Origin: Mucilaginibacter sp.
Lineage (GTDB): Bacteria > Bacteroidota > Bacteroidia > Sphingobacteriales > Sphingobacteriaceae
DNA length: 64,000 nucleotides
NCBI RefSeq assembly: GCF_028288225.1
Contig: NZ_JAQBOC010000088.1
Span: 1 to 64,000 of the forward strand
Reading direction: 5' to 3'
Every line of letters begins with the position of its first letter. Within the stretch, counting starts at the first letter, position 1. Positions 1 through 7,175 of the stretch are shown here, piece by piece. The position numbers and the translations under genes are program-made. The notes under the pieces are model-generated. The model was not told the DNA's origin, did no database searches, and was given only the letters and a program-made list of their open reading frames with translations.

Positions 1-1
1 A

Positions 2-706
2 ATCGGCAGTTGCCTGGCAGCCCAATTTATAAAACTGGGACATTCGGTCGCTATTGCCAACTCCCGTGGCCCGGAATCCTTACAAGAGCTTGCCGAAGAA
101 ACAGGCGCGGAAGCCGCTACGGTAGCATATGCGGGAAAAAATAAGCACTACATCATCGTAGCCATCCCTCAAAAGAATATTCGCGATATTCCAGAAGGCT
201 TGTTTAATGACCTGCCGGAAAACGTAGTGGTTATTGATACCGGGAACTATTACCCGGCTCTCCGCGATGGGGTGATACCCTCATTGGAGCAAAGCGGCCT
301 GGACAGCTTATGGGTTCAGCAGCAACTGGGCGTTCCGGTGGTTAAGGTATTCAACTCCATTTTCGCGACCAGCCTGAACCTGCCGGGCAGGCCGAAAGGT
401 GATAAAGACCGTATCGCTTTGGCGGTTTCAGGTGATAGCGCCCAGGCAAAAGCGATTGCTTTTAGACTGGTAGACGAATTGGGGTACGATCCTTTTGATA
501 TCGGCACAATCGCTGACTCCTGGAAACAGCAACCGGGCAGCACGATTTATTGCAGGGACATTCGGCTGGATGAAGTCAAAAAACGCGTTGATGCCATGGG
601 AACGAATTGGTCTGAGATGCGCGACACCATCATCGGACAACATCAGGCTAATGAAGCAGCCATGGCGGCCGATTTTCCGGCTTGGCTGAAGGCCTTTAAG
701 GATTAG
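2..706 (+). CDS. NADPH-dependent F420 reductase-like oxidoreductase (5' partial)
   Basis: The frame is open from the first bases of the window to a TAG at 704-706, so the true start lies just before the window. The visible N-terminus has a GSCLAAQFIKLGHSV stretch, the end of a Rossmann glycine loop, followed by ANSRGPES, typical of the NADP-binding region of COG2085 (F420-dependent NADP reductase-like) proteins. About 234 residues are visible, near full length for the family. It probably reduces or oxidises a small substrate with NADP(H) in the cytoplasm; the substrate cannot be told. A good terminator follows, so it is transcriptionally separate from the ArsR operon. Confidence 0.8.
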   Translation: MGSCLAAQFIKLGHSVAIANSRGPESLQELAEETGAEAATVAYAGKNKHYIIVAIPQKNIRDIPEGLFNDLPENVVVIDTGNYYPALRDGVIPSLEQSGLDSLWVQQQLGVPVVKVFNSIFATSLNLPGRPKGDKDRIALAVSGDSAQAKAIAFRLVDELGYDPFDIGTIADSWKQQPGSTIYCRDIRLDEVKKRVDAMGTNWSEMRDTIIGQHQANEAAMAADFPAWLKAFKD

Positions 707-736
707 AAAACAAACCAATCAAAACAGCTGATCCAT

Positions 737-768
737 AAGCCAGGTGCCTTGCATCCGGCTTTTTTTTA
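737..768 (+). terminator. Intrinsic terminator
   Basis: An 11-bp stem (737-747 with 751-761, one mismatch and one G-T pair) closes a CTT loop and is followed by a run of T. It lies 30 bases after the stop of the oxidoreductase gene. Confidence 0.75.
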
Positions 769-777
769 ATTCAGGTA

Positions 778-807
778 TTGCATATTTAAAAACTATTAGT
801 AAGTTTG
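778..807 (+). promoter_or_regulatory. Bacteroidota-type promoter of the ArsR operon
   Basis: TAAGTTTG at 800-807 matches the TAnnTTTG -7 consensus of Bacteroidota, and TTG at 778-780 sits 19 bases upstream as a -33 element. The -7 box lies inside the palindromic operator, 34 bases before the ArsR start. Confidence 0.6.
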
Positions 808-837
808 CACTTACCGTAAGTTAATACTTACTAATAG
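793..837. promoter_or_regulatory. Nested palindromic operator, probable ArsR binding site
   Basis: Outer arms CTATTAGTAAGT (793-804) and ACTTACTAATAG (826-837) are perfect inverted repeats. Between them lies a second palindrome, ACTTAC-C-GTAAGT (809-821). ACTTAC or its complement therefore occurs four times in 45 bases. The element overlaps the -7 box and ends four bases before the ArsR ATG, as expected for autorepression by a dimeric winged-helix repressor. Confidence 0.7.
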
Positions 838-841
838 AAAT

Positions 842-1156
842 ATGAATAGTCAATTAGCTTTTAATGCGCTGGGCGATCCAACCCGCCGGGCAATCTTCGA
901 AAAACTACAGCATCGGCCAATGGCCGTAGTGGACATCGCCGATGGCTTACCCATCAGCCGCCCCGCCGTATCACAGCACCTCAAAGTACTGAAAGAAGCC
1001 AAGCTGATCACCCTGAAAACGGTAGGCAATAACAATATTTATGAACTCAATCGCGACGGGATATTAGCCATGAGAAATTATTTAGACCAGTTCTGGGATG
1101 ATGCCCTAACCAATTTCAAAGCTCTGGCCGAACAAACCGAAAAAGACAAAAAATAA
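842..1156 (+). CDS. ArsR/SmtB-family transcriptional repressor
   Basis: 104 residues, the usual size for ArsR/SmtB winged-helix repressors. The protein opens with ALGDPTRRAIFEKL and has the recognition helix SRPAVSQHLKVLKEA near residues 38-52. No CxC or other metal-binding cysteines are present, so it is probably not a metal sensor; it belongs to the subgroup commonly paired with SRPBCC (AHSA1) proteins, as here, where the next gene starts two bases after its stop. It probably represses its own operon through the nested palindrome just upstream. The inducing ligand is unknown. Confidence 0.88.
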   Translation: MNSQLAFNALGDPTRRAIFEKLQHRPMAVVDIADGLPISRPAVSQHLKVLKEAKLITLKTVGNNNIYELNRDGILAMRNYLDQFWDDALTNFKALAEQTEKDKK

Positions 1157-1157
1157 T

Positions 1158-1616
1158 ATGCAAACCATCAATCTGACCTCCATCAAAAAAGAATTTACGG
1201 TCGAAGCCTCGCAACAGACCGCCTTTGAAGTATTCACCCGCAAAATAGATTTGTGGTGGCCGCGCACCCACCATATCGGCAGCGCCGAGATGACCGAAAT
1301 GGTCGTCGAACCGCACGTGGATGGCCGATGGTATTCCAAACATACCGACGGTAGCGAGGCAAATGTCGGTTATGTGATGACCTATCAGCCTTATGACCTT
1401 CTCGTATTGGCCTGGCAGATAGATGGTGATTTCAAATGCAACCCTAACCTCATTACTGAAGTGGTTACCGAATTTATTCCCGAAGGACCTACTACCACCC
1501 GCGTCAAATTCGAGCATAAAGACCTGCACAAACTGGGCAACGGCAAAGTCGTGGAAAGCATGGACCAAGGCTGGGGCGAGATCATGAATCTGTATAAACA
1601 ATTCGCCGACCAATGA
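1158..1616 (+). CDS. SRPBCC (AHSA1-like) domain protein
   Basis: 152 residues with a START/Bet v 1-like pattern: an N-terminal strand followed by ASQQTAFEVFTRKIDLWWP, a central GRWYSKHTDGSE turn and a long C-terminal helix (VVESMDQGWGEIMNLYKQFA). Such proteins form a hydrophobic ligand cavity and are often encoded directly after an ArsR regulator, as here. The gene follows ArsR at two bases and overlaps the next reading frame by four bases (ATGA), so the operon is translationally coupled. The ligand is not evident. Confidence 0.82.
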   Translation: MQTINLTSIKKEFTVEASQQTAFEVFTRKIDLWWPRTHHIGSAEMTEMVVEPHVDGRWYSKHTDGSEANVGYVMTYQPYDLLVLAWQIDGDFKCNPNLITEVVTEFIPEGPTTTRVKFEHKDLHKLGNGKVVESMDQGWGEIMNLYKQFADQ

Positions 1617-2010
1617 AAATCGCATTAAGAATCGCAGCCGTCCTCATATTGTTGCATACATTAGGGCACACCATGGGCGCGCTGACCTGGAAAAACGCGC
1701 CGAACGTCCGTGTGGCTGCCGTTGTTACTGGCATGGAAAACGAACACTTTGATTTCATGGGAAGGTCATTAACATTAGCCTCCTTTTTTAATGGCTATGG
1801 TTTTATCATGATCGGCGTACTCTTGCTGATCAGTATTTTACTGTGGCTGTTGTCATCAGCGCCGGTACGCAGCATGATACTTTTATTGGGCTGTTTCTGG
1901 TTTTTATGGCCATCACGGAATTCATCTATTTCTTCCCATTTGTCGCTGCGTTCTCGCTGCTCGCCGGGATCAGTACCTTATTTGCTTATCAAAAATCAAA
2001 AGCGTTATGA
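1613..2010 (+). pseudogene. Small multi-pass membrane protein, broken by a frameshift
   Basis: The first 90 codons encode a signal/TM helix (ALRIAAVLILLHTLGHTMG) and a second helix (GFIMIGVLLLISILLWLL). After the T-run at 1881-1884 the frame becomes non-membrane-like (SSISSHLSLRSRCS) and ends at 2014. The -1 frame from about 1885 instead continues as IGLFLVFMAITEFIYFFPF and AAFSLLAGISTLFAY, clear membrane helices, and stops at 2008-2010 in an ATGA overlap with the next gene. One T appears to be missing. The restored protein has about 132 residues and probably four helices. It is either a sequencing error or a recent mutation. Its function is unknown. Confidence 0.7.
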
Positions 2011-2444
2011 CTAAAGTAATCTTCGGCAATCATTCCTCGATACTGGTTCCGCGCAAAGACCGGGACAATATCAATCTGTTTTATGTTGAAGTATTGGGCG
2101 GTCAGCTTATGCAGGCCGATCCCGACCGCGACTTTATCCGCCTCGGCGACAACTTCTTTATCGCCTTCCTTTATGGCGAAGTGGAAGACGCCAGCGAGTT
2201 CCACCGCAGCGCCCGCGTCATTTGGCTGGAGCTGAAATCCGATAACGTAGCGGCGACACGCAAAAAAATCCTCGACTCTGGTTTGGTTCACCAACTGGAT
2301 ATACCCGATCCGCACCTGTATTTCCAGGCACCGGGCGGGCAATGCCTGCGGCTCGTAGATATAGACGAAGACCTGTCCTTTTATGAAGGAACGGGAACCG
2401 GGCCGGATATGGTCAAAATTAATGAAGCACTTAACAACCTATAA
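2007..2444 (+). CDS. VOC (glyoxalase/bleomycin-resistance fold) protein
   Basis: 145 residues. The start pattern (NHSSILVPRKDRDNINLFY) and the later EVLGG are typical of a vicinal-oxygen-chelate betaalphabetabetabeta module, and a second half-module ends in YFQAPGGQCLRLVDID. VOC proteins bind metals or small hydrophobic ligands as dioxygenases, isomerases, lyases or antibiotic-binding proteins; which applies here is not clear. The ATG overlaps the stop of the restored membrane protein by four bases, and another VOC gene follows two bases after its stop, so it belongs to the ArsR operon. Confidence 0.82.
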   Translation: MTKVIFGNHSSILVPRKDRDNINLFYVEVLGGQLMQADPDRDFIRLGDNFFIAFLYGEVEDASEFHRSARVIWLELKSDNVAATRKKILDSGLVHQLDIPDPHLYFQAPGGQCLRLVDIDEDLSFYEGTGTGPDMVKINEALNNL

Positions 2445-2446
2445 AT

Positions 2447-2815
2447 ATGGCACATGCAATCAACTGGTTTGAAATTCCAGCCAAAAATTTAGCACGGGCG
2501 AAAGCCTTTTATGAAGCGGTACTCGGTATCGAAATGATCACCCCGTTTCCCGATATGAAATACGCGATGTTCCCGGCGGATATGCAGAACGGCGAGATCG
2601 GCGGCGGCCTGCTGGAAGAAGAAGGTTATGAACCCTCACAGCAAGGCGCATTGATCTATTTGAACGGCGGCGATGACCTGGACATTCCTTTAGCTAAAGT
2701 GGAAGCAGCCGGCGGCAAGATCATCCTGCCCAAAACTTCCATTGGCCCAAACGGTTTTATGGGGCGTTTTATTGACACCGAAGGCAACCGGATCGCTTTT
2801 CATTCGATGAAATAA
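2447..2815 (+). CDS. VOC-family protein (glyoxalase-like, CFP32-type)
   Basis: 122 residues with INWFEIPAKNLARAKAFYEA at the N-terminus, then a GGGL turn and a C-terminal GRFIDTEGNRIAFHS strand. These are typical of the short, single-module VOC proteins annotated as glyoxalase-like. It starts two bases after the preceding VOC gene. The two proteins share the fold but little sequence, so they are probably not a recent tandem duplication. The substrate is unknown. Confidence 0.85.
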   Translation: MAHAINWFEIPAKNLARAKAFYEAVLGIEMITPFPDMKYAMFPADMQNGEIGGGLLEEEGYEPSQQGALIYLNGGDDLDIPLAKVEAAGGKIILPKTSIGPNGFMGRFIDTEGNRIAFHSMK

Positions 2816-2841
2816 GTCGTGACTCTTTAAAACTGATAACT

Positions 2842-3585
2842 ATGAATAATTACGAAAAATTCGTGCAATTACACCACCAGGAAAAACCGTTGATCATCGC
2901 TAATGCCTGGAACGTAAAAAGTGCACAACTCATCGAAGCTCAGGGCTACGCCGCTATAGCGACCTCCAGCGGGGCTATCGCGGATTCATTAGGCTATGCC
3001 GATGGTGAAAAGATTCCGTTCAGTGAACTGTTGTATGTAATTCAACGAATAGCAGCCTGCATCAGCATCCCCTTGTCTGTTGACCTGGAAAGAGGTTATA
3101 CCGATGACCTGAACGAATTAAACGACAATATCCAAAAACTCATTGACCTTGGTGTAGCGGGCATCAACCTGGAAGACGCACAGGGTGAAGACATTTACTT
3201 AAAAAAGCTGACCAGCATTAAAAATTATTTAACGCAGACCAATCAACAGTTGTTTATCAATGCCCGGACGGATGGATTCTTGCAAAAACTGGAATCCCCG
3301 CTGGAAACAACTTTGAAAAGGTCCAAATTATATGCGGATGCTGGCGCGGATGGTTTATTTGTCACTGGCTTACAAGACAGGTCGCTGGTTAAGGAGATCG
3401 CCGCGTCGGTCACGCTGCCCGTAAATGTGGTTGGTGTGCCCAAGCTTGGCTCCATCGAAGCGCTGGCTGAAAGCGGTGTAAAGCGGATCAGTATGGCGGT
3501 GCTGTTATATAAAGCAACTTACGGGCAATTAGAAAAGCTCGTCCAGGCTATTCAAACGGAACAATCATTCACGCCCTTATATTAA
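2842..3585 (+). CDS. Isocitrate lyase/PEP mutase-family enzyme
   Basis: 247 residues with a PEP mutase/isocitrate lyase TIM-barrel pattern: IANAWNVKSAQLIEAQGY near the start, ATSSGAIADSLGY, VDLERGYTDD (metal-binding acidic residue), GINLEDAQG, INARTDGF and the late GADGLFVTGL. The KKCGH loop of true isocitrate lyase is absent, so a C-C or P-C bond lyase or hydrolase of the oxaloacetase/2-methylisocitrate lyase type is more likely. It lies 26 bases after the VOC pair and is probably the last gene of the ArsR-controlled operon. The substrate is not determined. Confidence 0.85.
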   Translation: MNNYEKFVQLHHQEKPLIIANAWNVKSAQLIEAQGYAAIATSSGAIADSLGYADGEKIPFSELLYVIQRIAACISIPLSVDLERGYTDDLNELNDNIQKLIDLGVAGINLEDAQGEDIYLKKLTSIKNYLTQTNQQLFINARTDGFLQKLESPLETTLKRSKLYADAGADGLFVTGLQDRSLVKEIAASVTLPVNVVGVPKLGSIEALAESGVKRISMAVLLYKATYGQLEKLVQAIQTEQSFTPLY

Positions 3586-3669
3586 CTTTGTTTTTAGCTG
3601 CTAAGAAGGCGCACCCCACCCGAACATCGGTTAACAATACCCAGGACAAACAAAACCACCGTTTTTTAG

Positions 3670-3918
3670 TTATTTTGGTGGTTGATTGAAGAGCGATTTG
3701 AAAAAGGATTTATAACTGGCATTAAAATCGGGCTTATTAAAAACGCCATCATTCCGGGCTAAATTGACCATGTTATTGCGCGGATAAGTGTCGAGCATCA
3801 GTTTTATTGTGCTAATTTGATAATAGTCCTAGTAGGACGTTTGTTCATCAAAGACACTGCCTAACGCCTTTAAATCTTCTACAAAGCGATGCGTGAAGCG
3901 TCCCTCACGGGCTACAAA
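3670..3918 (-). pseudogene. C-terminal remnant of an unrecognised gene, with an in-frame stop
   Basis: On the minus strand one frame reads as plausible protein from about 3918 (FVAREGRFTHRFVEDLKALG) through a TAG at 3829-3831, and in the same frame continues as YYQISTIKLMLDTYPRNN to a stop at 3670-3672. The 5' part of the gene is missing and is replaced by a terminator-like hairpin at 3922-3955. The in-frame TAG lies in a small palindrome (GTCCTA-G-TAGGAC). I do not recognise the parent family. Best read as a decayed 3' gene fragment. Confidence 0.45.
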
Positions 3919-3921
3919 ATG

Positions 3922-3955
3922 AAAGCCCCTCAAGTCGGAAGATTTTAGGGGCTTT
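3922..3955 (+). terminator. Terminator-like repeat hairpin, copy 1
   Basis: AAAGCCCCT (3922-3930) pairs with AGGGGCTTT (3947-3955) around a loop containing AAGTCGGAAGATTTT. It belongs to a family of near-identical hairpins in this window (others near 9054, 10844 and 16544). Confidence 0.6.
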
Positions 3956-3993
3956 TTGCTTATATTCGATAGTTGGAGGCTGTCGGCATATTC

Positions 3994-4016
3994 GTCCGAA
4001 GTTATAAACTTCGGAC
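3994..4016. repeat. REP-like palindrome, copy 1
   Basis: GTCCGAAGTT (3994-4003) and AACTTCGGAC (4007-4016) form a perfect 10-bp inverted repeat with a 3-base loop. A near-copy lies at 10712-10734. Confidence 0.65.
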
Positions 4017-4043
4017 AGCGATGGGTGTGAATCGATTTTGCAT

Positions 4044-4123
4044 AAATTTGAGGGGATTGGCGCAATCATTCTAAGGCAATGTATGCGCCTTTCCATATTG
4101 AATTTAGGGGATTAGCACAATCA
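4044..4123. repeat. Pair of imperfect direct repeats
   Basis: The stretches 4044-4068 and 4100-4123 share an AATTT(g)AGGGGATT core followed by GCnCAATCA. They differ at only a few positions and lie about 55 bases apart. They sit in the otherwise gene-free stretch 3586-4240, which also holds the gene remnant, a terminator hairpin and the REP-like palindrome. Confidence 0.5.
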
Positions 4124-4240
4124 GCCCCCATTTCTATAGCGACTAAAACCAAGTTATGCGTCCTGCTTGGCAGCAGTGCTAACTTGAACTTTCTGCAAGA
4201 AACGAACAGAAAAAAAATAATCACAATTAAAAACAAAATT

Positions 4241-4794
4241 ATGAGAAAACTAATTGCAGCAATCAATATGACACTTGACGGGTTTTGCAACCACACGGCA
4301 ATGATTGCAGATGAAGAAATACATCAACATTATACTGAGCTGTTAAGAAATGCAGGCACCCTTTTATACGGAAGGATAACATATCAACTTATGGAAAGTT
4401 ATTGGCCATCTGTCGTAAAAACACTACCGGTAACAAATCAAGGGATGAATTTGCAGTAACAATAGATAATATCTCAAAGGTTGTTTTTTCCCGCACGCCG
4501 AAAAGTGTTGATTGGGGAAATACAAAATTGAAAAAGGAAGTCACTAAAGAAGAAGTTTTAAAACTCAAGCAACAGACGGGTAAAAACATTTTAGTTGGCA
4601 GCCCAAGTTTAATAGTGGCCTTAACGCATCTTGACTTAATTGATGAATACCAGCTTAGCGTTCAGCCAATTATTTTAGGAAGCGGCTTACCATTATTTAA
4701 AAACGTGAAGGATAGAGTTAATCTTAAACTCTTAAAAACAAAAACATTTGGTTGTGGTGCAGTAACTCTTTACTATGAGCCGACAAAAAAATGA
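4241..4794 (+). pseudogene. Dihydrofolate reductase-family (RibD C-terminal-like) protein, frameshifted
   Basis: The first frame (ATG 4241) encodes MRKLIAAINMTLDGF and YGRITYQLMESYWPSVVK, the start of a YyaP/RibD_C-type DHFR-fold protein, then stops at 4459. The -1 frame carries the rest from about 4417 to 4794: NTTGNKSRDEFAVTIDNISK, GKNILVGSPSL, QPIILGSGLPLF. The break is at the A-run 4417-4421; one extra A would restore about 184 residues, normal for the family. It could be an assembly error or a real mutation. The gene may lie in a cassette bounded by GTTATGC (4155-4161) and an attC-like hairpin. An NADPH-dependent reductase role is inferred from the family. Confidence 0.75.
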
Positions 4795-4840
4795 GTGCAT
4801 AGTTGAAACGACAGATCTTCGTGACGACAGTAACACGAAC

Positions 4841-4911
4841 GCATAACAAAAGTATTGCTGCAAGTGGGGCTGGACATTGAATTGACGCGTTGCAGCAAAA
4901 ATATGCATGTG
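4841..4911 (+). repeat. attC-like imperfect hairpin after the DHFR-like gene
   Basis: GCATAAC (4841-4847) is followed by TTGCTGCAA (4855-4863), a spacer with AAGTGGGGCT, then TTGCAGCAA (4890-4898) and ATATGC. Inner arms are perfect 9-bp inverted repeats; the outer GCATA/TATGC pair encloses them. GTTATGC, the complement of GCATAAC, lies upstream of the gene at 4155-4161. This order resembles an integron-type recombination site, but the ends do not match the strict attC consensus. Confidence 0.35.
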
Positions 4912-5014
4912 CAAAATCCGGGTATAAGTCTCACCTTTATTGGGGATATGAATCAAATGCGCCTGTCAATAATATTGTATCATGTTTAACACATCACCCC
5001 TACATGATATTTCT

Positions 5015-6271
5015 ATGAAAACACAAACTCGTCGTCCACTTGGTGGATTTGAAAGGTTTTTTTGGTTGTTTAATCTGGAAAGACCGGTACATTTTACTAT
5101 GGTAGCAGAAATTACAGGCAACTTACCGGTTACGGCCTGGGAAAATGCCCTGGCAGCTGTGCAGCAACTGCATCCTTTACTTTCTGTAAGCATTAATCTT
5201 AATGAAAATAACGCCCCTGAATTTGTAACCCAACCCGGCGCCACTATTCCGTTAAGGATTGTGAAAGCCACATCCGAAACAGCATGGATAGCAGACTTAG
5301 AGCATGAGGCGATTAATAGATTTCATGCCGCCTCTGCTCCGCTTATAAGGGCTGTTTTGTATGAATATCAAAACAAATCAGTTATTGCCCTGATTGCCGA
5401 TCACGCCATAGCTGATGGCCGGTCTTTGTCTTTCGTTATCCGCGATCTGCTGAATGCAACGAACGGGAAATATGCCGAACCTTATGCCATGCCTCCATCG
5501 CTTGATGATTATACCGACCTGCCTAAAAACGCGCTTAGTCAGTTTCCGGCAAGCGATGCAGACATTGCCTTACTCAGCCAACAGCCGCAAGCCGTTAAGA
5601 CAACCCCGCAGATCCAGCTTTTGCAATTGTCGCCAGAGCTTTCCAGCCAGGTCATTAAACGTTCCAAACAGGAAGGTACTACGGTTCACGGCGCTTTGAG
5701 CGCTGCCCTGGCACTGGCCAGTAAAACCTGGAAACCCCAGCCAATTCGTTTATTTAGTCCCTCATCAGCCCGCGAAACCTTGGGTGCCGGTGAAACCGTC
5801 TGTCTATCTATTGCTGGTCGTGTAATTCCTTTTGATATGGAGAAGATTAGCGCCTTCTGGGATATTGCCCGGTATGCCAAAGAAAGTTTAGCCGGCGCCA
5901 GTTCAGAAGAAGAAATTTTGGGATTTGCCCGGGCAGTATTCGGACTTATAACGAGTGGTGTAAATGCCGAAGGTACAGCACAGTTTACAGATACCGTCCT
6001 GGCTAATGAATATATGATAACCAATGTTGGCGCTCTACCGTTTGAAAGTACCTTTGGAAAGCTAAAATTAGATGCCGTATGGGGGCCTATCACCATAACC
6101 GGCTATGAGGGCAGCCAAACCGTTGGCATTGCAACCATCAACGGCTCTATAAATATGGCGCTCACATCACCCAGCCATATGCAGGTTAAACCGGTTCTTG
6201 AATTTATGGAGCAGATTTTAAGTATGGAATGCATCCCGTTGAACAGTTTATCGCAGGAACAAAGTTTGTAA
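5015..6271 (+). CDS. Condensation-domain (PapA5/NRPS C-domain-like) acyltransferase
   Basis: About 418 residues, the length of a single condensation domain. It opens with RPLGGFERFFWLF, typical of PapA-type acyltransferases, and carries the active-site motif DHAIADG (HHxxxDG with the first His replaced by Asp, as in many family members), followed by RSLSFVIRDLL. It presumably transfers an acyl group to an alcohol or amine in the cytoplasm. An upstream in-frame ATG at 4982 would add 11 residues; I prefer 5015 because the conserved body begins there. No NRPS or PKS genes are nearby; it stands alone between an attC-like site and a tRNA remnant. Confidence 0.8.
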   Translation: MKTQTRRPLGGFERFFWLFNLERPVHFTMVAEITGNLPVTAWENALAAVQQLHPLLSVSINLNENNAPEFVTQPGATIPLRIVKATSETAWIADLEHEAINRFHAASAPLIRAVLYEYQNKSVIALIADHAIADGRSLSFVIRDLLNATNGKYAEPYAMPPSLDDYTDLPKNALSQFPASDADIALLSQQPQAVKTTPQIQLLQLSPELSSQVIKRSKQEGTTVHGALSAALALASKTWKPQPIRLFSPSSARETLGAGETVCLSIAGRVIPFDMEKISAFWDIARYAKESLAGASSEEEILGFARAVFGLITSGVNAEGTAQFTDTVLANEYMITNVGALPFESTFGKLKLDAVWGPITITGYEGSQTVGIATINGSINMALTSPSHMQVKPVLEFMEQILSMECIPLNSLSQEQSL

Positions 6272-6347
6272 TAACAGCCCTTATATAATCACAATGGCGG
6301 CATTTAAAAAGTGACGCCATTTGTAATGGCATGAAAAATAAAAACAG

Positions 6348-6420
6348 TGCAGGATGGAGCAGTTGGTAGCTCGTCGGGCTCATAACCCGAAAGTAGTAGG
6401 TTCGGGTCCTGCTCCCGCTA
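6348..6420 (+). tRNA. Initiator-like tRNA-Met (CAT), probably degenerate
   Basis: A 73-base cloverleaf: acceptor 6348-6354/6413-6419, D arm GAGC/GCTC, anticodon stem TCGGG/CCCGA with CAT at 6381-6383, and T arm GTAGG/CCTGC. Three consecutive G-C pairs in the anticodon stem and an unpaired 1:72 (T-T) are initiator features. Against function: an A-C mismatch at 4:69, G instead of the near-universal A58 in the T-loop, and CCT rather than CCA after the discriminator. Probably a decaying copy of the initiator tRNA. Confidence 0.55.
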
Positions 6421-6545
6421 CCTGATGTCTCGTCCTAAGAAAAAAGGTACACAAATCCTTTATAAATCAATACTAATCTAATTATACATCTCTCTGATTT
6501 GTTCACCGCAAAATCAGTTCGTCATAATCAACAATTTCATCAAGC

Positions 6546-6926
6546 TTAGCGCTCAAACATCGCTGCGCTCTTAGGCGTTACTTTGCCTACTCTTTTATCC
6601 TTGCGCGAAACAAGTTCGCAAAGCTGTATCGCGGCGGTTTCAAAATCATCGTGGCTGTCGCTGAGCAGCAGCCATGCTATATCAAAGGTCTCGCCCTCAT
6701 CGAATACAAAATCAGTAATGGCCGGAATCTTCGCTTTCAAACTGGCGTGATCTTCCCGCTTAGTGGAGATCCAAATACCATTGTGCTGCGGGTTCTTTCC
6801 GACCCGCCGGAAGATCAATACGATCTTTTGATCGAAATAAATATAGAACATGCCAATAGCCGGCTTGACTATTACGCCGGCAGGTAAATAATCCAGCAGA
6901 AAATCGAACGGCACTGGCTTTTTCAT
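6546..6926 (-). CDS. Conserved hypothetical protein (MmcQ/YjbR-like?)
   Basis: 126 residues, starting MKKPVPFDFLLDYL, with VKPAIGMFYIYFDQKIVLI, RRVGKNPQHNGIWISTKRED and a C-terminal CELVSRKDKRVGKV. The pattern (a G-containing strand-turn-strand, then a thr-lys-glu loop) is seen in a small Bacteroidota family of unknown function, possibly related to MmcQ/YjbR DNA-binding-like proteins; that relation is a guess. It is the only minus-strand gene between the tRNA remnant and the VOC gene, and no partner is evident. Confidence 0.7.
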   Translation of the reverse strand: MKKPVPFDFLLDYLPAGVIVKPAIGMFYIYFDQKIVLIFRRVGKNPQHNGIWISTKREDHASLKAKIPAITDFVFDEGETFDIAWLLLSDSHDDFETAAIQLCELVSRKDKRVGKVTPKSAAMFER

Positions 6927-7175
6927 GGCTCAGGAATAAATGTTATTCTTCAATAAGTGCAATATAGCTTACCTGAATGAAAAACAAAGGGCCTTTCATT
7001 TAGTTTGAAGATCTGACAGCCAGTGAAATATTGTCGCAACACACCCCTAAAATGTCCCGAATCCCCCCGCCCTGGCAGCAAAAAATCATTTAATTTTGAG
7101 ATAGTTAAACAACGCTATTAAAACAATTAACGCTTACGAATTTTAACTATATATCAACACCAAAATCATTTAACT

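Noticed and set aside
1116..1625. 169-codon minus-strand frame over the SRPBCC gene
   Set aside because: Antisense to a well-supported gene in an operon; the composition reflects the other strand.
3586..4240. Possible CRISPR or phage attachment array in the repeat-rich gap
   Set aside because: The repeats are few, differ in type and lack regular spacers; no cas genes or integrase are visible.
4982..5014. Earlier ATG for the condensation-domain gene
   Set aside because: Adds 11 residues without family resemblance; kept as a possible alternative start.
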